Shown: positions 7,263 to 16,445 of the stretch, in pieces
Layout of the letters: the number at the start of each line of letters is the position of its first letter
Position numbering within the stretch: the first letter of the stretch is position 1
DNA from: Candidatus Altimarinota bacterium
GTDB taxonomy: Bacteria; Patescibacteriota; Gracilibacteria; UBA1369; 2-02-FULL-48-14
Reading direction: 5' to 3'
Assembly: GCA_015485665.1 (NCBI GenBank)
Contig: WFTC01000001.1
Coordinates: forward strand, 1-64,000
Length of the DNA stretch: 64,000 nt
The notes under the pieces: generated by a model
What the model was told of the DNA's origin: nothing
Seen by the model: the letters and a program-made list of their open reading frames with translations, nothing else
Database searches by the model: none
Program-made: the position numbers and the translations under genes

Positions 7263-8990
7263 CTACATTCTGTCTACGTTTTGAATGCCTAAAATTCCAA
7301 GGCCGCTTTCCATTTGATTCAAGAAAGCTTTAATCAGTCCTAAACGACTACGTTTTTGCAGCTTTGTATTTGCACCTATCACATGCACATTGTTGTAGAA
7401 GCGATTAAAAGCGCTTGCAAGTTCATAAAGATAGGTGCAAATGATATGTGGTTTTCTTTCCAATGTTGCTCTGTTTAATACCTCCGGAAATTTAATCATC
7501 TGTCTCACCAATACAATCTCATACTCCTCTGTTAAAACAGGTAGACCTTTCAAAGCCTCTTCACCGGATTTTTTCAAAATACTGCGTGCTCGAGCAGTGG
7601 TGTACAGCAAGTATGGAGCTGAATTACCATCTAAACTTATGATTTTTTCCCATTCAAAACTTAAATCTTTGTTTCTGTCTTGAGATAAGATTGCATATTT
7701 CACACTTCCAACTCCCATGATTTCAGCCAGTTGAGCATATTCCTTGCGAGGAAGTTCGGTTCCTTTCTTGGCGGCAAGTTTGGCAGCTCTATCCACTGCT
7801 TCATTCAGTAAAGCTTCCAATTTTATCACATTCCCTTTTCTGGTTGACATTCCTTTTCCTGCAAAACTCATGCGGCCGAAAGTGATGTGTTCAAGCTTGG
7901 TATCTTGTGCATAACCCAAAGCTTTGCAAATATGAAAGTTCTGTTCAAAATGTAAACTTTGTGCTCTGTCAACAATATAAAATATATATTTTGGATTCCA
8001 AGTTTCCACCCTATATTTGACAGCCGCTAAATCCCTCGTTAGGTATAGGCTTGCGCCATCTTTTTTACGAATTAGAGCAGGTACACGCCCCTCACCCATA
8101 TCAAAAATCAGTGATCCTTCTTTGCCCTCAACAAATAAACCCTTTTCTATACCTTCTTTAATAACATTTTCCGTAATTTTTCTGTAAAAGCTTTCCCCCA
8201 TTGTGAGGTCTATTTCAATATTCATACGCTTTAAAAGTTTTTTTAAGTCTTCCGTGCTTTCATACACAATCCACTTCCATATAGCTTCTTGCTCTTTATC
8301 TCCTTTTTCAAGTTTTGCAAATATATTTCTTGCAATATTGTTCAGGGCAGGATTTTTCTCTGCTTCTTCATTAAACTTCACATAAAGCCGTGCAAATTCT
8401 TGATTGGGCTTCTCATGAATTTTTTTCTTATCTCCCCAAGTTTTTACGGCATAAATTATTTTTCCAAAATTTGTTCCCCAGTCGCCCAAATGATTGATTC
8501 GTAAAACTTTATACCCCATAAAATCAAACAAATTTGCCAAACTATCACCTATGATACTTGTTAAAATATGATGTACACCCATAGGTTTTGCGGCATTTGT
8601 GCTTGGATATTCCACAATTACTGGGCGAGAGCTTTCTTCATAAACCTCATTGCTTTCCATATTAAAATCTCGCTCCAATGATTTCAAAGATTCTTCAAGA
8701 AATGCTTTACTGAGCTTTAAATTAAGAAATCCGGGTTGAGCAAAACTCAATTCACCTATACGATCATCTTTGGGGAAATTATCAACTATTCGCTCACCTA
8801 CTTCTTTAGGGTTTAGTCCAGTTGTTTTACCCAGACGAAGCGGAGCGGGACAAGCATAGTCACCATGTGACTTGTCACGAGGTTCTTCAATAGTTACTAA
8901 TTTTTTTAGATGCTCTTGTGATAACTCCGGAAAAGCGGATAAACACGCTTCAACAAAGAGCGCTTTGATTTGATAAGAGAGAACTTTCAT
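7263..8990 (-). CDS. argS: Arginyl-tRNA synthetase
   Basis: 575-residue class I synthetase that charges tRNA-Arg. An N-terminal Arg-specific domain (DKSHGDYACPAPLRLGK) precedes the catalytic Rossmann core, with the HIGH-equivalent GVHHILTS, LRINHLGDWGTNFGK and the KMSKS-equivalent MSTRKGN. The alpha-helical DALR anticodon domain ends the protein (ELASAFNRFYNNVHVIG). Length and order are standard. The ATG lies 84 bp from the divergent CBS-protein gene, so both promoters must sit in that gap. Confidence 0.96.
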   Translation of the reverse strand: MKVLSYQIKALFVEACLSAFPELSQEHLKKLVTIEEPRDKSHGDYACPAPLRLGKTTGLNPKEVGERIVDNFPKDDRIGELSFAQPGFLNLKLSKAFLEESLKSLERDFNMESNEVYEESSRPVIVEYPSTNAAKPMGVHHILTSIIGDSLANLFDFMGYKVLRINHLGDWGTNFGKIIYAVKTWGDKKKIHEKPNQEFARLYVKFNEEAEKNPALNNIARNIFAKLEKGDKEQEAIWKWIVYESTEDLKKLLKRMNIEIDLTMGESFYRKITENVIKEGIEKGLFVEGKEGSLIFDMGEGRVPALIRKKDGASLYLTRDLAAVKYRVETWNPKYIFYIVDRAQSLHFEQNFHICKALGYAQDTKLEHITFGRMSFAGKGMSTRKGNVIKLEALLNEAVDRAAKLAAKKGTELPRKEYAQLAEIMGVGSVKYAILSQDRNKDLSFEWEKIISLDGNSAPYLLYTTARARSILKKSGEEALKGLPVLTEEYEIVLVRQMIKFPEVLNRATLERKPHIICTYLYELASAFNRFYNNVHVIGANTKLQKRSRLGLIKAFLNQMESGLGILGIQNVDRM

Positions 8991-9074
8991 GGCTTGATTC
9001 TAATCAAGATTCATTAGCTTGGCAAATGTGAAGAAATCCCTTAGAATGAGGCGCATTTTAATTGAAATGATCCT

Positions 9075-10361
9075 TTGGATCTTGACCCGCAAATACTTAT
9101 AGTCATAGCAATACTACTGATTTTTTCAGGGGTTTTTTCAGCAAGCGAAACAGCAATTATGACTTTGTCTCCGGCAAAAGTGCGTACTTTGCTGGAGCGA
9201 GGAAAAAAAGGCTCTGTTTATCTTACAAAACTTAAACAAAGCCACCATCGCACATTGATTGCCATTTTGCTTGGAAATAATTTTGTAAACATAGCAGCAG
9301 CTTCTTTAACGACAGTACTTTTTTCTCAAATCTTTGATTCTTCCGCTGTTGGTATGGCAACAGGAATTTTAACAATTGTTGTTTTAATTTTTGGAGAAAT
9401 TGTTCCCAAGTCTTTTGCTACTACCTATGCAGAACGTATATCTTTGATGATAGCTCCTCCCCTTTATTTTTTCGGCATTATTCTTATGCCATTCATTTTC
9501 ATTTTGGATTTACTGGTAAAAGCCTTGCTAAGTTTTACCGGCAGCGAGAGTAAACAATTGGTAACAGATGAAGAGCTGATAGCAATGGCTTCCATTGGTG
9601 AAGAAGAGGGTTCTTTGGACTCTCATGAACGTGAACTTATAGAAAACGTTTTGGAATTTAACGATATTCCAGTTCAAGATATAATGACTCCACGTATTCA
9701 CATTGATGCAATGCCGGAAGATTATGATCTTGATGAAGCGGCTCATTTTATTGTGAATCATACGCATAGCCGCATTCCTGTTTACAGGGAAACTTTAGAT
9801 AATATTGTGGGCATATGTTCAGTTAAATATTTGTTGGCACGTCGTCACGGCGTGAGCGAAGAAGCACATGATGAGATTACTCTGCGTCAAATTGATTTGC
9901 GAGCTCCATTGAGGGTGAAGGGTAGTGTTAAAGTGCAGCAGCTGTTTAAAAAGTTCAAAAAAAAGCGTACTCACATGGCTATTGTTACCGATGACTCAGG
10001 CAAAACAATAGGACTTGTTACACTTGAAGATCTGATTGAAGAAATTGTTGGAGACATTTTGGATGAAGAAGATCATGAAGAAGCCGCACGTATTCAAGAA
10101 ATCAAGCCGGGATTATTCTTCTTGTCAGGTCGTGTTGAAGTTGGTGAATTAAAAGAATTGACAGGTTTGGAATTTAACTTTCCGGAATATAAAACTTTAA
10201 GCTTTGTTTTAATTGATGAACTTGGACGACTACCAAAAAAAGGGCAAAAAATAAAGATTGGAAATTGGTCATTTAAGGTAGTCCATCTTTACAAAGACAC
10301 TATACTTGGAGTTGAGGCGCGCCGCATGAGGAAAAAATCACCGTCCAAGCATTTTTTGTAA
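9075..10361 (+). CDS. CNNM/CorC-type membrane protein (DUF21 + CBS pair)
   Basis: 428 residues starting at TTG; the nearby ATG at 9067 is in another frame. The DUF21 membrane domain with about four helices (residues 1-170) contains FSASETAIMTLSPAKV and GEIVPKSFATTYAERI. A CBS-domain pair (about 195-320) has DIMTPRIHIDAM and THSRIPVYRETLDNIVGI. The C-terminal transporter-associated domain (about 335-418) follows. The family is tied to Mg2+/Co2+ or Na+ transport and is often annotated as hemolysin. The 3' end overlaps the convergent nrdR gene by 24 bp. Confidence 0.88.
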   Translation: MDLDPQILIVIAILLIFSGVFSASETAIMTLSPAKVRTLLERGKKGSVYLTKLKQSHHRTLIAILLGNNFVNIAAASLTTVLFSQIFDSSAVGMATGILTIVVLIFGEIVPKSFATTYAERISLMIAPPLYFFGIILMPFIFILDLLVKALLSFTGSESKQLVTDEELIAMASIGEEEGSLDSHERELIENVLEFNDIPVQDIMTPRIHIDAMPEDYDLDEAAHFIVNHTHSRIPVYRETLDNIVGICSVKYLLARRHGVSEEAHDEITLRQIDLRAPLRVKGSVKVQQLFKKFKKKRTHMAIVTDDSGKTIGLVTLEDLIEEIVGDILDEEDHEEAARIQEIKPGLFFLSGRVEVGELKELTGLEFNFPEYKTLSFVLIDELGRLPKKGQKIKIGNWSFKVVHLYKDTILGVEARRMRKKSPSKHFL

Positions 10362-10787
10362 TTCATCTACAAAACTTTCAACATCTTTAAATTGTCTGTA
10401 AACGGAAGCAAAACGAATATAAGAGACATCATCAATGCTCTTAAGAGAGTGCATCACGTCACGACCTATTATACTTGATTTAACTTCTTTACCACTGGTA
10501 CTCCATACCTCTTCCAGTTTATCCAAGAGATGACGAATTTGTTCTTCCGTGACAGGGCGTTTTTCGCAAGCTCGCCAAATACCGCGTTCAACTTTGGCTC
10601 TATCATAACTTTCACGGGCGCCACTTTGCTTAACGACGATAAAATTTGCAGTTTCTATACGCTCAAATGTTGTGAATCTGTGAGTACAAGATTCACACTC
10701 TCGCCTTCTGCGAATGCTGCGACCTTCGTGCGCTTCGCGCGAATCTACAACTTTGGTGCTTTTATTTCTGCATTTCGGGCAAATCAT
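10338..10787 (-). CDS. nrdR: Transcriptional repressor NrdR
   Basis: 149 residues. A zinc ribbon with CPKC (residues 3-6) and CESC (31-34) is followed by the arginine-rich RSIRRRRECESC, FTTFERIE and an ATP-cone domain from about residue 46. In the family NrdR senses ATP/dATP and represses ribonucleotide reductase genes at NrdR boxes. No nrd gene or clear NrdR box is seen in this window, so its targets lie elsewhere. Its 3' end overlaps the CBS-protein gene tail to tail. Confidence 0.95.
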   Translation of the reverse strand: MICPKCRNKSTKVVDSREAHEGRSIRRRRECESCTHRFTTFERIETANFIVVKQSGARESYDRAKVERGIWRACEKRPVTEEQIRHLLDKLEEVWSTSGKEVKSSIIGRDVMHSLKSIDDVSYIRFASVYRQFKDVESFVDELQKMLGR

Positions 10788-10841
10788 GTTTCAATGATAG
10801 CAGAGCTTGGTCATTTGCGCAGCTGCAAGTAAAATGTAGTC

Positions 10842-12098
10842 ATGGAAATTTTTAAAGACTGGACAACGCAACATTATATTCGCATCGCCATTGTAATCGC
10901 TTTAGCAACAGTGCCCACCTTGATTTGGTTTGCGATTATGTTTAGAGGACGTAAAACTTCCAGATGGCCTCTGTTTTTAGCTTTCTTTATGGGTATTTTT
11001 ACAGTAGTGCCAATTATGATTTTGGATTATTTTTTTCTGAAAAATCCGGATCTGGATATCTATAACGCAATAGACAGCACTTTGATGAAGGCACCCATTG
11101 CAGCCTTTCTGAGCTTAGTTTTTGCAGCTTGGTCGGAAGAGCTGTTTAAAGGTTGGGTTGTGCGCATAATAAATAAAACACGCATAGGGATTCAGACGGT
11201 TAACGATGCGGTGCGCTACTCGGTTCTAGCGGGACTAGGCTTTGCTTTTACGGAAAATATTTTTTATTTTTATTATATTTGGCAAGGGGGCAATGGGCTT
11301 TTGGTTTTGATAGCGCCAATGATCTTTCGTTCCATATTTACAGTTTGCGGACACATGGTTTTTTCAGGGATTTACGGTTATTACTACGGCATGGCAAAAT
11401 TCGCTCGTCCGATTGTGGAAACAAAATTGTGGATGGGTAAAGCAAGTAAAAATCTCAAATATTTAGCTAAAATTCTAGGTGTTGACGAGGCAAAAGCCTT
11501 CGCTCAATGGTTGATGCTGAAAGGATTGATCATTGCGGCACTTATACATACTGCATTTAATTTCATGGTGGACTTAAATCAATTCTTAATTGTTCTATTG
11601 ATTGTTGGAGGAGGATTTTTATTCTTGAAATACTTATTGGCCCATAAAGCGGGAGCAATAGCTTTTGCTGGCATGGGTCGCGCTTCCACCATGCAAAAAA
11701 AAGATCAAGATGTTGTGCTTGAGCTTCTTGCTATGTGGTCAAAAGAAGGTCGTTATCAAGATGTAATTGATATTTGTCAAAGGCTTCTTATGCGAGATCC
11801 AGATAATAAAGTTGTACAATTATTTCAAGCGAAAGCAATGGATGCAGCAAAACTGAAAAAAGTGGAAGATTCTTTTTCATCTCTGTTTAAAATGGCTGAT
11901 ACAAGAGAAAAGGAAGCTTCTTTACGTACTTTGATGAAACAAAAAGTGCTTATGGAAATGCTGCACGATAAACAGGCTTCAGTCCCAAGTCTTTCATCTG
12001 TAGCTCGGCAAAACGATCCGTCATTCCGGACAAATAATCCTTCAGTTCCACATGTGCCATCCCCTGCGCCGTATAATGTTGATACAAGGCGCGAATAA
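10842..12098 (+). CDS. PrsW-like intramembrane metalloprotease with C-terminal tail
   Basis: 418 residues. About eight membrane helices fill the first 285 residues and carry the PrsW signatures: EELFKG in AAWSEELFKGW, FAFTENIFYF, VCGHMVFSG and ALIHTAFNF, whose Glu and His residues are expected to bind the catalytic metal. A soluble tail (about 290-418) has a TPR-like stretch (GRYQDVIDICQRLLMRDPDN) and ends in a Ser/Pro-rich segment. The last 149 bp overlap the conserved 3' end of dgt on the other strand. PrsW in Bacillus cleaves an anti-sigma factor; no such target is seen here. Confidence 0.82.
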   Translation: MEIFKDWTTQHYIRIAIVIALATVPTLIWFAIMFRGRKTSRWPLFLAFFMGIFTVVPIMILDYFFLKNPDLDIYNAIDSTLMKAPIAAFLSLVFAAWSEELFKGWVVRIINKTRIGIQTVNDAVRYSVLAGLGFAFTENIFYFYYIWQGGNGLLVLIAPMIFRSIFTVCGHMVFSGIYGYYYGMAKFARPIVETKLWMGKASKNLKYLAKILGVDEAKAFAQWLMLKGLIIAALIHTAFNFMVDLNQFLIVLLIVGGGFLFLKYLLAHKAGAIAFAGMGRASTMQKKDQDVVLELLAMWSKEGRYQDVIDICQRLLMRDPDNKVVQLFQAKAMDAAKLKKVEDSFSSLFKMADTREKEASLRTLMKQKVLMEMLHDKQASVPSLSSVARQNDPSFRTNNPSVPHVPSPAPYNVDTRRE

Positions 12099-13026
12099 TA
12101 CCTTGACCTTTCTTTGATAAAGCCATTACTTCGGGATGAAAATATAAGCGGTTCATTAAAAAGTCTTTCAGCTGCTTGTTTAAATCTCTCATTTCATCTG
12201 AAAAACCAACAAGTGCTTTATTACAAAGATATACATCTTTAAGTGAATTGATTCCGGCTGCACATAAACGTTTTTTACTTTCTTCAAGTACATCTCGTAT
12301 CATCATACTCATCATATTGCTGACAATACGAGCTTGACGTATTTTTTCATCTTTGATTTCACCGTATTTTTTTAATACTTCATCCTTTGCAATGATCCAT
12401 AATTTTACCTCCTGCAAATCTCTTTCATTAAAAAGTGAGCTGCGCAGTCCGTCATCAACATCATGATTTTGGTATGCGATTTCATCAGCCAAATTCACAA
12501 TTTGAGCTTCAATTGATGGTTTTATGGCTTCTACTCCGCTGGGATTATCCCAAGAGCTTTGATGCTTCATAAGACCTTCAATAACTTCAATACTCAGATT
12601 GAGTCCGGGAAAATTCGGGTAAACATTTTCAATTTCTTCCACAATACGACGGCTTTGAAGGTTATGTTCAAAATTTTCTCCGTGAGCTTGTAAGCATTCG
12701 CTCAAAGCATGTTCGCCTGCATGTCCGAAAGGCGGATGTCCAAGGTCATGAGCCAAGGCAATTGCTTCCGATAAATCTTCATTAACTTCTAAAGCTCTAG
12801 CCATGTCACGTGCAATTTGAGAAACTTCCAAAGAATGCGTCATGCGATTGCGATAATGATCTCCATATCCAACAACAAAAACTTGTGTTTTCCCCTCCAT
12901 TCGTCGCCATGCTCTTGAATGTAAAATACGATCTCTGTCCAGTTGGAAAACACTACGTTTATCCTCAGATAATTCTTTATATCTGCGACCTCGGCTTTTT
13001 CCATTATGTACTGCGTAAGCTTTCAT
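11950..13026 (-). CDS. dgt: dGTP triphosphohydrolase-like HD protein
   Basis: 358 residues of the dGTPase family, which hydrolyse dNTPs to nucleoside plus triphosphate and control dNTP pools. The HD-domain ligands are visible: RMTHSLEVSQIAR (His), ALAHDLGHPPFGHAGE (HD) and LADEIAYQNHDVDDG (Asp). The length fits the shorter bacterial subgroup (class II). The ATG overlaps the xer stop by 4 bp, so the two are coupled. The 3' end overlaps the PrsW gene by 149 bp. Confidence 0.92.
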   Translation of the reverse strand: MKAYAVHNGKSRGRRYKELSEDKRSVFQLDRDRILHSRAWRRMEGKTQVFVVGYGDHYRNRMTHSLEVSQIARDMARALEVNEDLSEAIALAHDLGHPPFGHAGEHALSECLQAHGENFEHNLQSRRIVEEIENVYPNFPGLNLSIEVIEGLMKHQSSWDNPSGVEAIKPSIEAQIVNLADEIAYQNHDVDDGLRSSLFNERDLQEVKLWIIAKDEVLKKYGEIKDEKIRQARIVSNMMSMMIRDVLEESKKRLCAAGINSLKDVYLCNKALVGFSDEMRDLNKQLKDFLMNRLYFHPEVMALSKKGQGIIRALYQHYTAQGMAHVELKDYLSGMTDRFAELQMKDLGLKPVYRAAFP

Positions 13027-13946
13027 TGGTGAAATTTTTGATGAATTTCTTTAAGTCTGCGATTTGTGGAATGAGTATATATTTGAGTTGTGGTTATGGA
13101 AGAATGTCCAAGCATATCTTGCACGTCTCTAATATCAGCTCCTCTGTGCAGCAGTTCGGTGGCAAAACTGTGACGAATTACATGAGGCGTCACTTTTTTA
13201 CCTATACCGGCGATACGAGCGGTATTTCTGACAATGCTTTGTATGGTATAAGGTGTCAAACGACGCTTTTCGCCAAGCCCCAATGCCTCATCTTCTCTTT
13301 TGCGTCCGTAACTTATAAAAAGAGGTTCCCAATTATCTTCTCGTTCACTTAAATAAAGCTTCAACCAATTTACGCATCTGTCTGACAAAAACACCAAGCG
13401 TGGTTTTTGCCCCTTTCCTCTCACAGTGAATTCTTTTCGGTTTAAATCAACCTGAGATCTATTAAGGCTGACAAGCTCCGAAACTCGCAAGCCAGTAGAA
13501 TATAAAGTTTCCAAAATGGCTCTGTCTCTTGATCCGCTTCTTTTTGACAAGTCTATTGCTTCAAACATACGCTCAACTTCTTCACGAGTCAGCCAATCCA
13601 CAATACGCTCTCCTGTTTTTTTAAGGTCAATCTTTTCAGGGGCCAAGCACGGAATATCACTTTTAACCAGATATTTTAAAAACGCTCTTAGCGCTATCAA
13701 ATGATAATTTTGAGTTTTTACTGAAAGTCCTCTGTCACGCGCATCCAAATAACGATTCAAAAAGAGCTGATATTGATGAATATCTTCAAGTTCAATATCT
13801 TTAGGATTCTTTTCTTCAACAAAATCAGCAAAACGTTGTAAATAATGATGATAATTCTCTATAGTTTTGATTGATTTGTTCTGAGCAACCTCAAGATGTT
13901 CAAGAAAGCGAGTTATAAGACGTTGAAGTTCTGAAACGGGATTCAT
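13023..13946 (-). CDS. Tyrosine recombinase XerC/XerD
   Basis: 307 residues. The SAM-like N-terminal domain (about 1-100) precedes a catalytic domain with the full active-site set: Arg in YSTGLRVSELVSL, Lys in VRGKGQKPRLV, HxxR in TPHVIRHSFATELL, His in LGHSSITTTQIY and the Tyr in that last string. Size and conservation fit a housekeeping chromosome-dimer resolvase rather than a phage integrase. It lies in a run with the SLH gene (4-bp overlap upstream) and dgt (4-bp overlap downstream). No dif-like site was located. Confidence 0.92.
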   Translation of the reverse strand: MNPVSELQRLITRFLEHLEVAQNKSIKTIENYHHYLQRFADFVEEKNPKDIELEDIHQYQLFLNRYLDARDRGLSVKTQNYHLIALRAFLKYLVKSDIPCLAPEKIDLKKTGERIVDWLTREEVERMFEAIDLSKRSGSRDRAILETLYSTGLRVSELVSLNRSQVDLNRKEFTVRGKGQKPRLVFLSDRCVNWLKLYLSEREDNWEPLFISYGRKREDEALGLGEKRRLTPYTIQSIVRNTARIAGIGKKVTPHVIRHSFATELLHRGADIRDVQDMLGHSSITTTQIYTHSTNRRLKEIHQKFHQ

Positions 13947-15640
13947 TTCATCAGGGTGTAAATCACTTTTGCAGCCTCTCTACGAGTCATTTTTGCGCTA
14001 GGATAAAAATTCATACCCTTCACAAGATTATATTTTGAGGCAAAAGCTGCAGCTTCAGCGTACCAATCTTTACTCTTAACGTCACGGAATTCTTCATTAT
14101 AAAACAAGTCTTCTTTACGAAGACGTAAAAGCATTGTGAAAAATTCAGCTCTATTCAATGTCCCTTCAGGAATAAATTGTCCATTTTCATAACCTTTAAT
14201 AATTCCAATATCCAAAGCCTTATTTATATATTTTAAATACCAAGCATCATCTGGCACATCTGAAAATACTGATGGCGATTCATCATCACTTTTCAAATCT
14301 TCGGTTTTAAGAAGAACTTTAACTATTTCTGCTCTATTCAAAGCTTTGTCCGGATATAGCATTCCATCTGATCCAACAAAAACACCTCTTTCTTTCAAGG
14401 CTTGAAAAATCATAAGATCCGGATCAGTGTTTGGTAGGTCCAAAAAAAGTTGATCAGATAATATAGTATCCCATACTAAGCCTGAATCCGTTTTACTATA
14501 TCTTATGTCCAAGTTGTCAAGGTAGCCGATCATACTTTCATTTATTGAGTCATAAGGATAATCTCCAAAAAACAGCGCGCTTTCGGAGCGAGGCTGTGAA
14601 ACATTGCAGGAGGCGGTAAGTTTGTCGTTCAGATATAGCATCAGTCCTCCTACTCCATAATGTAATCTTACATTGTTCCATTCATAACTTTGCAGAGTTG
14701 CATCACTTTCAATGCGATACCAACCACCTTGCAAGTTGCAATCCGAGTCTAAAGATGGAGCATAAATGCCGGCGAATAATCTTCCGGAATCATCAATATA
14801 CAAATAAATATCACCTTCCTTCGGATTATCAATACCGGAGCTGTCCAAAATGGTGCCGACTGCCCCCTTGGCTTCTCCTATATACAAATCAAACGCCACT
14901 TCTCCATGTTGAGGCACGGTGTAAAGTTCACTTAAGTTTAAGCTGCTGATTTCACTGTTGGCAATGAGTTCGGAATTCGCAGGAGGAAACAAAAGCCCAC
15001 TTGCAAATTTTAAAGTATCCAAGCTTGAATATAGGATTTCATAAGTCTCCGCAGGATTTTTTATTGCATCGGCATAGGCCTCAGCAGCAGCTATTTCAGT
15101 TCCTTCATCAGGTCTATAAATACTGGCTTGATACAAAATGTTTCCATTAACATGAAGCAAATGGTAAGACCTATATTCCGCATCAATACTGTCAAAAAAG
15201 TCCACAGACTCTCCTGTTTCCGTACTGTAGAAAAGATAATGCTCATCACTATTAATCACTTTTTTATCTCCCAACGCATCTTCACTTGTATCTTTACTCG
15301 CATCTAAAATTTCCGAAAAAGCATTGTGAGCGGCCTCTTGGCTTTCGTAAGCGTAAAGTGTGAGTTTTAAGTGGGGAAGTTCATTGTCAGTCCAAGGATC
15401 ATCCAGCAGTCTTGCTTCATAAGTTGCCGATATTCCACCTGAAATTGAGCTACTCTCAATCAATTGAAAATCGCTGAACCCATCCAAATTTCCCATGGAG
15501 CCGCTACCCGGCCAAAGCATGGATTGCGCTTCTTGCAATTCACTTGCTTTTACTTCCACTGCCGCAAAACTAAGTTTGGGAAATGAGAAGAAAAAAACTA
15601 AAATCGTGAAAATTGTGAGTAAATCTTTGGGAAATTTCAT
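13943..15640 (-). CDS. Secreted SLH-domain protein with LamG-like domain
   Basis: 565 residues. A signal peptide (about 1-26, ending LSFAA) is followed by an unassigned alpha/beta region. A concanavalin/LamG-like beta sandwich (about 235-385) shows VAFDLYIGEAKGAVG, GDIYLYIDDSGRLFAGIYA and WNNVRLHYGVGGLMLYLN. Three C-terminal SLH repeats (about 405-565) each hold a DRAEF-like box (LNRAEIVKVLL, LNRAEFFTMLL, MTRREAAKVIY). SLH domains tether proteins to cell-wall polymer, so this is an exported surface protein that may bind glycan. It is divergent from ftsE with a 20-bp gap. Confidence 0.85.
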   Translation of the reverse strand: MKFPKDLLTIFTILVFFFSFPKLSFAAVEVKASELQEAQSMLWPGSGSMGNLDGFSDFQLIESSSISGGISATYEARLLDDPWTDNELPHLKLTLYAYESQEAAHNAFSEILDASKDTSEDALGDKKVINSDEHYLFYSTETGESVDFFDSIDAEYRSYHLLHVNGNILYQASIYRPDEGTEIAAAEAYADAIKNPAETYEILYSSLDTLKFASGLLFPPANSELIANSEISSLNLSELYTVPQHGEVAFDLYIGEAKGAVGTILDSSGIDNPKEGDIYLYIDDSGRLFAGIYAPSLDSDCNLQGGWYRIESDATLQSYEWNNVRLHYGVGGLMLYLNDKLTASCNVSQPRSESALFFGDYPYDSINESMIGYLDNLDIRYSKTDSGLVWDTILSDQLFLDLPNTDPDLMIFQALKERGVFVGSDGMLYPDKALNRAEIVKVLLKTEDLKSDDESPSVFSDVPDDAWYLKYINKALDIGIIKGYENGQFIPEGTLNRAEFFTMLLRLRKEDLFYNEEFRDVKSKDWYAEAAAFASKYNLVKGMNFYPSAKMTRREAAKVIYTLMK

Positions 15641-15660
15641 AAAGTAATTATACTACTTTT

Positions 15661-16311
15661 GTGATTGAGTTCAAAAACGCTACAAAACAATACGGGCAAC
15701 GCTTGGTGCTTGACAATGTCAACCTCAAGATTCAAGGAGGAGAGTGGTTATGGCTGACCGGTCCTTCCGGTGCGGGCAAAAGCACATTGATTCATGCACT
15801 GATTGGAGCGATTTCTCTTACGCATGGAAGTGTAAAAGTGGACAACTACAACATAGGAACTTTCAATACTTTGGCGATTCAGGAATATAGACGTAAGATC
15901 GGAATTGTATTCCAAGACTATAAGTTATTGCAGAAAAAAACAGTATATGAAAATGTTGCTTTTGCAATGGAAGTCTGTGGCTATGGCAATAGGCAGATTG
16001 AGCGTTTAGTACCTGCTGTTTTATTGAAGGTTGGCTTGGCGCAGGCTCGCCATCATTTTCCTTATATGCTATCTGGCGGTGAGCGTCAGAGGGTGGCAAT
16101 AGCCAGAGCTCTCATACATGAGCCACGTTTGATAATTGCGGATGAACCTACCGGAAATTTGGACGCTAAAACTGCAAAAGACATTATTTTGCTTTTGCAA
16201 AAATTAAATGTGGAAGGGGTCACAGTGATAGTTGCCACTCATAATCATGAACTTTTAAAAATAGTGAAAGGACGAGTAATCACCCTTGAAGAAGGACGAT
16301 TGACTGAGTGA
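15661..16311 (+). CDS. ftsE: FtsE-like ABC transporter ATPase
   Basis: 216 residues from a GTG start. ABC ATPase motifs: Walker A GPSGAGKST (about 34-42), Q-loop IVFQDYKLL, signature LSGGERQR, Walker B LIIADEPTGNLD and the H-loop in VIVATHNHE. Length and the DYKLL stretch fit FtsE, the cytoplasmic partner of FtsX in the divisome, which activates peptidoglycan hydrolases. Unusually, ftsX does not follow; recA does, after a regulatory gap. It could also be the ATPase of a MacB/LolD-like transporter. Confidence 0.8.
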   Translation: MIEFKNATKQYGQRLVLDNVNLKIQGGEWLWLTGPSGAGKSTLIHALIGAISLTHGSVKVDNYNIGTFNTLAIQEYRRKIGIVFQDYKLLQKKTVYENVAFAMEVCGYGNRQIERLVPAVLLKVGLAQARHHFPYMLSGGERQRVAIARALIHEPRLIIADEPTGNLDAKTAKDIILLLQKLNVEGVTVIVATHNHELLKIVKGRVITLEEGRLTE

Positions 16312-16380
16312 TTTTCAGGAAAAATTCAGGATTTTCCAAAGAATTATCGTTAATGTAAAGCTCGCTTTTGATCAAAAAGA

Positions 16381-16409
16381 TTGACGGTGAGTGCGCACTC
16401 ACCTAAACT
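16381..16409 (+). promoter_or_regulatory. recA promoter with an 18-bp palindromic operator in the spacer
   Basis: TTGACG (16381-16386) and TAAACT (16404-16409) are 17 bp apart. The perfect palindrome GGTGAGTGCGCACTCACC (16386-16403) fills the spacer exactly. The predicted start is about 30 bp before the recA ATG. Position and symmetry suit an SOS-type repressor site, yet the sequence resembles neither the E. coli LexA box (CTGT-N8-ACAG) nor the Bacillus one (GAAC-N4-GTTC). Confidence 0.7.
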
Positions 16410-16445
16410 GAAAGTACATTTAATTTCCATTAACCTAAACAAATT

